From JAHRAW01 sp028066695 (GTDB taxonomy: Bacteria > Pseudomonadota > Gammaproteobacteria > Arenicellales > Poriferihabitantaceae), in assembly GCA_963457535.1 (NCBI GenBank), contig OY734803.1:1922001-1986000 (forward strand): a stretch of 64,000 nt of DNA, read 5' to 3'. This document shows, in pieces, positions 57,966-64,000 of this stretch; within the stretch, counting starts at the first letter, position 1; each line of letters starts with the position of its first letter. The position numbers and the translations under genes are program-made. The notes beneath the pieces were generated by a model. That model ran no database searches. It was not told the origin of the DNA and saw nothing but the letters and a program-made list of their open reading frames with translations.

Positions 57966-58831
57966 GCGGCTTCGGCGGTCTCGGGGATTTCGTAGGGAAG
58001 TTTGATGCGCGCCGAATTTTTTGCGCCGCCCGGCGCGGCCGCGGGCAGAACCGCGCCGGCGATGCAGCCGCCGTCGCATGCGACCGCGTCCACCACTTGC
58101 CCGATTTTTTGTTCGGAATCTTCGGCGAGCAGCGGCGCGCCGGGCGCGGGCGGCGGCGCGTCCGGCAAAAAGAGCGCGAACATGCGCTGCTTGACCTTGC
58201 CGCGGTGGCGCAGGCGCGCGACTATTTCCTGGCCCGGAAAACAGCCCTTGGTGAAACTGACGCCGCCGGTCAAATCCAAGTTAAGCGCTTGCGGGAGAAA
58301 TTGTTCGGCGGTCGGCGCATACACCTGCGGCAGTCCGGCGAGAATGTCGGCGAGGCGCCAGAATGCGTCGGTTTTTTCGGCGGATTTTTCCGCGGGTGCG
58401 CCGATGAGAATTTTTCGCGAGACGGCGGTGTCGCCATCCAATTCCGCGTGTGAAATTTCCTCTTCGCCGTTGCAATTAATCGCCCCGAATACTTGCGACT
58501 GCGAGTGCGCGATTTCCACTTTCGCGCGCAACACGAACATTTTCAATCGCAGAATCAATTTGTCGGCCAACTCGGCCGGCGCGACCAGCCAAAAACCGTC
58601 GGTGCGCGGAATCAGCCGCAACGCCGCGATGACCCGCCCCTTCGGATTGCAGTAGGCGTTCAATTGCGCGCGCTCCGGTTGCGCCGCGCCGACATCGCCG
58701 CCCAATTGCGCCTGCAAAAATTCGCGCGCGTCTTCGCCGCCGACTTCAATCAGCGCAAGCGAATCCAGCGCGACCATACGCGGCCGGGAGAGCGCGTCAA
58801 AAGCGCGGGCGGTTGCGGCCTTGGCGTCCAT
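57962..58831 (-). CDS. ygfZ: Folate-binding iron-sulfur maintenance protein YgfZ
   Basis: 289 residues, GcvT-like fold. YgfZ binds folate and supports repair or assembly of iron-sulfur proteins. The signature VSFTKGCFPGQEIVARLRHR contains the conserved Cys. It differs from the glycine cleavage T-protein, which lacks this KGCxxGQE motif. ATG 58831 (MDAKAATARAFDALS) is chosen; its 5' end is divergent from sdhC. Confidence 0.92.
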   Translation of the reverse strand: MDAKAATARAFDALSRPRMVALDSLALIEVGGEDAREFLQAQLGGDVGAAQPERAQLNAYCNPKGRVIAALRLIPRTDGFWLVAPAELADKLILRLKMFVLRAKVEIAHSQSQVFGAINCNGEEEISHAELDGDTAVSRKILIGAPAEKSAEKTDAFWRLADILAGLPQVYAPTAEQFLPQALNLDLTGGVSFTKGCFPGQEIVARLRHRGKVKQRMFALFLPDAPPPAPGAPLLAEDSEQKIGQVVDAVACDGGCIAGAVLPAAAPGGAKNSARIKLPYEIPETAEAA

Positions 58832-58848
58832 TCCCGCATTATCGCAAA

Positions 58849-58879
58849 TTGACACGCGCCGGCGATTTGCGGGTATCAT
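58849..58879 (+). promoter_or_regulatory. sdhC: Candidate promoter of the sdh operon
   Basis: TTGACA (58849-58854) and TATCAT (58874-58879) are 19 bases apart, a little long, and lie 28 bases before the sdhC ATG at 58907. They sit between ygfZ and sdhC. Confidence 0.5.
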
Positions 58880-58906
58880 TTGCGAAATTCGCCCGACGCC
58901 GCGCCC

Positions 58907-59278
58907 ATGCCCGTTCCGCAACGCCCGCTCTCCCCGCACCTGCAGGTCTACCGCCCGCAGTGGACTTCGGTGCTGTCCATTTTGCACCGCGCCACCGGCA
59001 TGGTCATCGCCGCCGGCGCGCTGTTTGTCGCGTGGTGGCTGGCCGCGCTCGCGCTCGGCGGCGGCGCGTATGAAATCGCGCGCGCGTTTTTTGCGTCAGC
59101 GCCCGGAAAAGTTTTGCTGTTCATCTGGACGCTGTGCACTTTCTACCACTGGGGCAATGGCATTCGCCACCTCGTCTGGGACGCCGGCTTCGGCTTTGAA
59201 TTGTCCAGCGCGTTTCGCAGCGGCATGTGCGTGCTCGGCGCGACCGCCGCGCTGACCGCGTTCGCATGGCTGGCATGA
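58907..59278 (+). CDS. sdhC: Succinate dehydrogenase cytochrome b556 subunit
   Basis: 123 residues with three membrane helices. RPLSPHLQVYRPQWTSVLSI and LHRATGMVIAAGALF hold the quinone and heme side residues; HWGNGIRHLVWDAG includes a conserved His. ATG 58907 (MPVPQRPLSPH) is preferred over a TTG at 58880. It overlaps sdhD by four bases. Confidence 0.93.
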   Translation: MPVPQRPLSPHLQVYRPQWTSVLSILHRATGMVIAAGALFVAWWLAALALGGGAYEIARAFFASAPGKVLLFIWTLCTFYHWGNGIRHLVWDAGFGFELSSAFRSGMCVLGATAALTAFAWLA

Positions 59279-59628
59279 ACGCCAACGCGCAAAAAGGCGC
59301 GCATCACTGGCTGTGGCAGCGCGCGACTGCGGTGGCGCTCGCGGTTTTAAGCGTGTGGTTCGTGTTTGAAATTCTCGGGCGCGTGGACGATGCGCATGGC
59401 GCGGCGATGGCATGGGTCGCGCATCCCGGCGTCGCCGCCGCGCTCATTATTTATCTCGCTGCGCTTTTCTGGCACGCGCAACTCGGGCTGCAGGTCATCG
59501 CCGAGGACTACATCGCCTCCGACGGCGCGCGCCGCAAAAGCGTGCGCGCGTTCGCCGCAATCAACACGCTCGCCGCGCTCGCCGCAATCGCCGCGGTGGC
59601 GCGCATCGCATTTTTCCAAACGCCATGA
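59275..59628 (+). CDS. sdhD: Succinate dehydrogenase membrane anchor subunit
   Basis: 117 residues, three membrane helices: ATAVALAVLSVWFVFEI, AAALIIYLAALFWHAQ and INTLAALAAIAAVARI. The WHAQLGLQVIAEDYI segment is conserved and holds the heme-side His. It starts in the sdhC stop and overlaps sdhA by four bases. Confidence 0.9.
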   Translation: MNANAQKGAHHWLWQRATAVALAVLSVWFVFEILGRVDDAHGAAMAWVAHPGVAAALIIYLAALFWHAQLGLQVIAEDYIASDGARRKSVRAFAAINTLAALAAIAAVARIAFFQTP

Positions 59629-61436
59629 AGAACATGCACACCAGGCCGACCTCGGCCTACACGGTCACCGACCACCAATACGATGTGGTCGTGGTCGGCG
59701 CCGGCGGCTCGGGCCTGCGCGCGACTTTCGGCATGGCGCTGGAGGGCCTGCGCACCGCCTGCATCACCAAACTCTTTCCGACGCGCAGCCACACGGTCGC
59801 CGCGCAGGGCGGCATGAGCGCCGCGCTCGGCAACATGGGCGAGGACGACTGGCGGTGGCACATGTATGACACGGTCAAAGGCTCGGACTGGCTCGGCGAC
59901 CAGGACGCGATTGAATACATGTGCAAGGAGGCGCCGGCCGCGGTGATAGAACTTGAGCATTACGGCGTGCCGTTCTCGCGCACGCCCGAGGGAAAAATCT
60001 ACCAGCGCGCCTTCGGCGGCATGACCACGCATTACGGTGAAGGGCAGGCGCAGCGCACCTGCGCGGCCGCCGACCGCACCGGCCACGCGATTTTGCACAC
60101 GCTCTACCAGCAGTCGCTGAAGCACCACGCCGAGTTTTTCATTGAGTATTTCGCCACCGACCTGATCATGGAAAACGGCGAATGCAAGGGCGTGCTCGCC
60201 TGGGATTTGGAGGGCGGGCAACTGCACCGCTTCGCCGCGAAGATCGTGGTGCTGGCCACCGGCGGCTACGGCCGCTGTTATTTTTCCTGCACCTCGGCGC
60301 ACAGCTGCACCGGCGACGGTGGCGGCATGGCGCTGCGCGCCGGGCTGCCGCTGCAGGACATGGAGTTCACGCAATTCCACCCGACCGGCATCTACGGCGT
60401 CGGCTGCCTGATCACCGAAGGCGCGCGCGGCGAGGGCGGCTACCTGACCAACGCCGACGGCGAGCGCTTCATGGAGCGCTACGCGCCGAACGCCAAGGAC
60501 CTGGCCTCGCGCGATGTGGTCAGCCGCTCCATGACCATGGAAATCCGCGAAGGGCGCGGCGTCGGCGCGAACAGGGACCACATTCATCTGCACCTTGAAC
60601 ACCTCGGGCCTGAAGTGCTCGCCGAACGTTTGCCGGGCATTTCCAAATCGGCGCGAATTTTCGCCGACGTGGATGTGACGCGCGCGCCGATTCCGGTGCT
60701 GCCGACCGTGCATTACAACATGGGCGGCATCCCGACCAATCTGCACGGCGAAGTGGTGACGCTGCGCGACGGGGACGCCGACTGCGTGGTGCCCGGGCTG
60801 ATGGCCATCGGCGAGGCCGCGTGCGTGTCGGTGCACGGCGCAAATCGGCTCGGCTCCAATTCGCTGCTGGACATCGTGGTGTTCGGCCGCGCGGCCGCGC
60901 GCCGCGCGCGCGAATTGATTAAACCGGGAAGCGGCGCGCCCGCGCTCGCGCGCAACGCCGGCGACGAGGGCGTCGCGCGCTTTGACAAACTGCGCCACGC
61001 CAAAGGCGAAGCGCCGACCGCCGATTTGCGCCTGGCGATGCAGCAAATCATGCAAAACGACTGCGCGGTGTTTCGCGCCGCGCCGGTGATGGAGGAGGGC
61101 AAGCGCAAACTCGCCGAAGTGTGCGCGTGTTTTTCCGGGGTGCGCGTGACCGACCGCTCCATGGTCTGGAACACCGACCTGGTGGAAACGCTGGAACTGG
61201 ACAACCTGCTGCGCCAGGCGCGCGTCTCCATTCACGCCGCGGCGAACCGCACCGAAAGCCGCGGCGCGCACGCGCACGAAGACCACCCGGAGCGCGACGA
61301 CCAAAACTGGATGAAGCACACGCTGACCTGGCAGGACGGCATGGAGGACGACCCGCGCATTGATTACCGGCCGGTGCATGCTTTCACGCTGAGCGACGAA
61401 GTCGAGTATATTCCGCCGAAGAAGCGCGTTTATTGA
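59625..61436 (+). CDS. sdhA: Succinate dehydrogenase flavoprotein subunit
   Basis: 603 residues. It carries covalent FAD and oxidises succinate. The FAD fold is DVVVVGAGGSGLRATFG, the flavinylation His is in LFPTRSHTVAAQGGMSAALG, and catalytic segments are QFHPTGIYGVGCLITEGARG and HGANRLGSNSLLDIVVFGRA. ATG 59625 lies inside the sdhD stop; a second ATG at 59634 is possible. sdhB follows four bases later. Confidence 0.97.
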   Translation: MKNMHTRPTSAYTVTDHQYDVVVVGAGGSGLRATFGMALEGLRTACITKLFPTRSHTVAAQGGMSAALGNMGEDDWRWHMYDTVKGSDWLGDQDAIEYMCKEAPAAVIELEHYGVPFSRTPEGKIYQRAFGGMTTHYGEGQAQRTCAAADRTGHAILHTLYQQSLKHHAEFFIEYFATDLIMENGECKGVLAWDLEGGQLHRFAAKIVVLATGGYGRCYFSCTSAHSCTGDGGGMALRAGLPLQDMEFTQFHPTGIYGVGCLITEGARGEGGYLTNADGERFMERYAPNAKDLASRDVVSRSMTMEIREGRGVGANRDHIHLHLEHLGPEVLAERLPGISKSARIFADVDVTRAPIPVLPTVHYNMGGIPTNLHGEVVTLRDGDADCVVPGLMAIGEAACVSVHGANRLGSNSLLDIVVFGRAAARRARELIKPGSGAPALARNAGDEGVARFDKLRHAKGEAPTADLRLAMQQIMQNDCAVFRAAPVMEEGKRKLAEVCACFSGVRVTDRSMVWNTDLVETLELDNLLRQARVSIHAAANRTESRGAHAHEDHPERDDQNWMKHTLTWQDGMEDDPRIDYRPVHAFTLSDEVEYIPPKKRVY

Positions 61437-61440
61437 CCGC

Positions 61441-62208
61441 ATGGCTGAGTTCCGGCTACCCGCACATTCCACGATCAAGGCAGGCAGGCGCCTGCGCGAT
61501 TCGTCGCGCGTGCGCCCGCGCAAGTTGCGCGTGTACCGCTGGGACCCCGACCTCGGCGAAAACCCGCGCATGGACGAGTTTGAAGTGGATGTGAACGACT
61601 GCGGCCCGATGGTGCTGGACGCGCTGATTCGCATCAAGGACCGCCTGGACAGCACGCTCGCCTTCCGCCGCTCGTGCCGCGAGGGGATTTGCGGCTCGTG
61701 CGCGATGAACATAGACGGCGTCAACACGCTCGCCTGCATTCGCCCGCTCGGGGAAATTCGCGGCGACATTAAAATCCACCCGCTGCCGCACATGTCGGTG
61801 CTGAAGGACCTGGTCGTGGACATGAACAACTTCTACAAGCAATACGCGTCCATCAAGCCGTGGCTGCAGGCCGGAGACGCGCCGGAGCGCGAGCGGCCGC
61901 AGTCCGAGGAGCAGCGCAAAAAATTGGACGGCCTGTATGAATGCATTTTGTGCGCGTGCTGCTCCACCAGTTGCCCGAGTTACTGGTGGAACAGCGAGCG
62001 CTACCTCGGCCCGGCCGCGCTGCTGCAGGCGCGCCGCTGGCTCGCCGACAGCCGCGACCAGGCCGACGCCGAGCGCCTCGCGCAACTGGACGACGCGTTC
62101 AAACTCTACCGCTGCCACACCATCATGAACTGCACCAAGGCCTGCCCGAAAGGGTTGAACCCGGCGAAAGCGATCGCCGAAATCAAAAAGGCGGTCGCGC
62201 GGCGATGA
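61441..62208 (+). CDS. sdhB: Succinate dehydrogenase iron-sulfur subunit
   Basis: 255 residues. It carries 2Fe-2S (SCREGICGSCAMNIDGVNTL), 4Fe-4S (CILCACCSTSCPSYWW) and 3Fe-4S (CHTIMNCTKACPKGLNP) clusters that pass electrons to quinone. The N-terminus is about 15-20 residues longer than in E. coli, with a basic stretch (KAGRRLRDSSRVRPRKLR). sdhE follows after 21 bases. Confidence 0.97.
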   Translation: MAEFRLPAHSTIKAGRRLRDSSRVRPRKLRVYRWDPDLGENPRMDEFEVDVNDCGPMVLDALIRIKDRLDSTLAFRRSCREGICGSCAMNIDGVNTLACIRPLGEIRGDIKIHPLPHMSVLKDLVVDMNNFYKQYASIKPWLQAGDAPERERPQSEEQRKKLDGLYECILCACCSTSCPSYWWNSERYLGPAALLQARRWLADSRDQADAERLAQLDDAFKLYRCHTIMNCTKACPKGLNPAKAIAEIKKAVARR

Positions 62209-62229
62209 AGCGGTGGTGTTGCGGGTGAA

Positions 62230-62475
62230 GTGAGCGGAGAACACAAGCGCAGGCTGTGGCGCTGCCGGCGCGGCTCCAAGGAATTGGATTTGATCTTGTC
62301 GGATTTCGCAACCAACCACGCGGCCGCGCTCAGCGCCGATGAGCAGCGCTGTTTTGACCGGTTGCTTGACTGCGCCGACCCGCAACTCAGCGACTGGCTG
62401 TGCAATGGCGCGGCGCCGCGCGACCCGGAACTGGCTTCCCTTGTCAAACGAATTCTGTCTTCCCGTCCGGCTTAG
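62230..62475 (+). CDS. sdhE: Succinate dehydrogenase assembly factor SdhE
   Basis: 81 residues. SdhE (YgfY) helps FAD attach to SdhA. The RGxxE motif appears as CRRGSKELDLILSDF near the start, and the second half DEQRCFDRLLDCADPQLSDW is typical. GTG 62230 is the likely start. It overlaps ygfX by 35 bases. Confidence 0.9.
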   Translation: MSGEHKRRLWRCRRGSKELDLILSDFATNHAAALSADEQRCFDRLLDCADPQLSDWLCNGAAPRDPELASLVKRILSSRPA

Positions 62476-62899
62476 CGTCTCGCCACGCCCGCTCGGCGCC
62501 GCGGTCGTTGCCGCGTATTGCCTGCCGCTGCCGTTGCTGCTGGCCGCGCCGACCGAGTGGGGCGCGCACGGCGCATGGGCGGCGCTCGCTTTCGCCGCGG
62601 CCGCATTAACATGGGAGTGGCGGCGGCGGCGCGCCGCGGCCTCGGCGGTCGCGCTTGAGGCGCTGGTGGATTACGGCGGCGGCGAAAACTGGCTGCTGCA
62701 CCGCCGCGACGGAAGTTGCGCGCGCGCGCGGCTGTTGGACTGCATGGATTTCGGCGGCTTTTTTCTGCTGCTGGTCGGGCAGAATGGAAAGACCTTTCAT
62801 CTGGCCGCGCGCCCGCATGCGCATGACAACGGCGACCGCCACCGCCTGCGCGTGCTGTGGAAATGGGCGCAAAGCCCGCGCGCGCCGCAAAGCGATTAA
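62441..62899 (+). CDS. ygfX: YgfX-like membrane protein
   Basis: 152 residues from a TTG at 62441; the true start is uncertain because no ATG lies near, and this TTG is used because it opens just before the core. Two hydrophobic stretches (AAVVAAYCLPLPLLLAA and WAALAFAAAALTWEWR) are followed by a cytoplasmic domain with the HRLRVLWKWAQ end typical of YgfX. In E. coli it pairs with SdhE (CptAB). The sdhE neighbour supports the call. Confidence 0.65.
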   Translation: MSNEFCLPVRLSVSPRPLGAAVVAAYCLPLPLLLAAPTEWGAHGAWAALAFAAAALTWEWRRRRAAASAVALEALVDYGGGENWLLHRRDGSCARARLLDCMDFGGFFLLLVGQNGKTFHLAARPHAHDNGDRHRLRVLWKWAQSPRAPQSD

Positions 62900-62904
62900 G
62901 AAAA

Positions 62905-64000
62905 TTACGGCGATAAAATCGTGGCGCGCGCCGCGCGCGCCGAGCGCTTCGGGTGGTCGCGCATGCTGTGCAGTCCGCGGCTCTCCTTGCGCGACATCGC
63001 GCTGCGCACGATCAACTCGGCGACCTGCGCCAGATTGCGCAGTTCAATCAGGTCGTTGCTGATACGAAACTTCCCGTAGAAATCGCGGATCTCCTCGCGC
63101 AACAGCGCGATGCGCCGCGCCGCGCGCGTCAGCCGTTTTTCGGTGCGCACGATGCCGACATAGTCCCACATGCAGCGGCGCAACTCGTCCCAGTTGTGCG
63201 CGACCACGATGCGCTCGTCCGGGTCGGTGACGCGGCTTTCATCCCATTGCGGCGGCGGCGCAAATTTGCGCGCGGCGTCCGCGCCGGCGGCGATGCGCGC
63301 GGCGCAGGATTCGGCGAGCACCAGGCATTCCAGCAGCGAATTGCTCGCCAGCCGGTTGGCGCCGTGCAGGCCGGTGCAGCCGGTCTCGCCGATTGCGTAG
63401 AGATTGCCGATGTCGGTGCGCCCGTCCAAATCGGTGACCACGCCGCCGCAGGTGTAATGCGCGGCCGGCACCACCGGCAGCGGCTCGCGCGTCATGTCCA
63501 GGCCGAGTTCGCGGCATCGCGCCGAGATGGTCGGAAAGTGCCGGCGAATGAATGAGGCCGGGCGGTGGCTGATGTCCAGGTAGACGTTGTCGCAGCCGTT
63601 GATTTTCATTTCCAAATCTATCGCGCGCGCCACGATGTCGCGCGGCGCGAGTTCGGCGCGGCGGTCGTATTTCGGCATGAAGCGCCGGCCGTCGGCGTGC
63701 ACCAACTTGCCGCCCTCGCCGCGCACCGCCTCGGAAATCAAAAACGATTTCGCGTGCGGGTGGTAGAGGCAGGTCGGGTGGAACTGCACGAATTCCATGT
63801 TGGCGACGCGGCAGCCGGCGCGCCAGGCCATGGCGATGCCGTCGCCGGTGGAGGTGTCCGGGTTGCTGGTGTAAAGGTAGGCCTTGCTCGCGCCGCCGGT
63901 GGCGAGCGCCAGATGCGCGCAGGGCAGCGCGATCGCGCGCTTGCGCCGCAGGTCGTATGCATAGACGCCGGTGCAGTCGCGGTTTGTGCCGGCGCCGCGT
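62905..64000 (-). CDS. nadB: L-aspartate oxidase, C-terminal part
   Basis: Reads leftward and enters from the right edge, so the N-terminus with the main FAD loop is missing. NadB oxidises L-aspartate to iminoaspartate for NAD synthesis. The part present has LATGGASKAYLYTSNPDTS, FVQFHPTCLYHPHAKSFLIS, TCGGVVTDLDGRTDIGNLYA and HGANRLASNSLLECLV. This looks like SdhA but the TSNPDTSTGDG and CTGLHGANRLASN forms mark NadB. The C-terminal end MRDHPKRSARAARATILSP lies convergent with ygfX. Confidence 0.93.
   Translation of the reverse strand, partial: RGAGTNRDCTGVYAYDLRRKRAIALPCAHLALATGGASKAYLYTSNPDTSTGDGIAMAWRAGCRVANMEFVQFHPTCLYHPHAKSFLISEAVRGEGGKLVHADGRRFMPKYDRRAELAPRDIVARAIDLEMKINGCDNVYLDISHRPASFIRRHFPTISARCRELGLDMTREPLPVVPAAHYTCGGVVTDLDGRTDIGNLYAIGETGCTGLHGANRLASNSLLECLVLAESCAARIAAGADAARKFAPPPQWDESRVTDPDERIVVAHNWDELRRCMWDYVGIVRTEKRLTRAARRIALLREEIRDFYGKFRISNDLIELRNLAQVAELIVRSAMSRKESRGLHSMRDHPKRSARAARATILSP

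Noticed and set aside
1..64000. CRISPR array or prophage
   Set aside because: No set of identical repeats with equal spacers was seen, and there are no phage structural or integrase genes. The 14-bp arrays have no spacers.
62905..64000. Second succinate dehydrogenase or fumarate reductase flavoprotein
   Set aside because: The TSNPDTSTGDG form and the C-terminal helical domain are those of L-aspartate oxidase.

Overview
The window comes from a high-GC gammaproteobacterium, read from gene content and order rather than any database search. Signs are the queG-nnr-tsaE-amidase-mutL-miaA...hfq-hflX block, gyrA followed by pheA-tyrA-aroA-cmk-rpsA-ihfB-lapA-lapB, the mtnP/csiV/mfd neighbourhood, smpB-ssrA-ratAB, dksA, aceA-aceK and sdhCDAB-sdhE-ygfX-nadB. 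Genes are packed tightly, often with 4-nt ATGA or GTGA overlaps, and no stretch above 300 bases lacks a gene. Trimethylamine (TMA) genes point to a marine habitat. A secreted fibronectin-III/dockerin-like protein and a secreted leucine-rich-repeat protein hint at contact with a host or particles; both ecological statements are inference.

Layout. 1-4 kb: start of fabI (leftward, cut by the edge), a secreted FN3 protein, orn and the tusDCBE sulfur relay for tRNA 2-thiouridine. 4-18.5 kb: queG, a Tat-type dienelactone hydrolase, nnr, tsaE, an amidase, mutL and miaA, then six genes not expected here (lipoprotein, YggT-like protein, sodium:solute symporter pair, unknown protein, LRR protein), then hfq and hflX. 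18.5-33.5 kb: gyrA, a small lipoprotein, aromatic amino acid genes, cmk, rpsA, ihfB, lapAB and an overlapping run ugd-rfaE1-hldD-mtnP that makes lipopolysaccharide precursors and salvages methylthioinosine. 33.5-45 kb: csiV and mfd (leftward), ispDF, hinT, a ChaC-like cyclotransferase and a large NAD-glutamate dehydrogenase.

45-51.5 kb: a TMAO demethylase (tdm) and a TMA monooxygenase (tmm), separated by a restriction-modification cassette of lower GC and a small zinc-ribbon gene. Tmm would make TMAO from TMA, and Tdm would split TMAO to dimethylamine and a one-carbon unit carried by tetrahydrofolate. The zinc-ribbon gene and tmm share a nearly identical 26-nt leader.

51.5-64 kb: a cold-shock gene, tmRNA and smpB (trans-translation), an in-frame RatA-RatB/RnfH fusion, dksA, the glyoxylate-shunt pair aceA-aceK, dtd, ygfZ, the succinate dehydrogenase operon with its assembly factor, and nadB (cut by the right edge).

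Between genes there is a recurring unit of about 14 bp (GGAAAATGCCCGGC-like), in perfect 14-nt register at 348-403 and irregular at 53742-53840, with scattered copies elsewhere, mostly just upstream of promoters. It matches no known feature and is the main unexplained non-coding signal.
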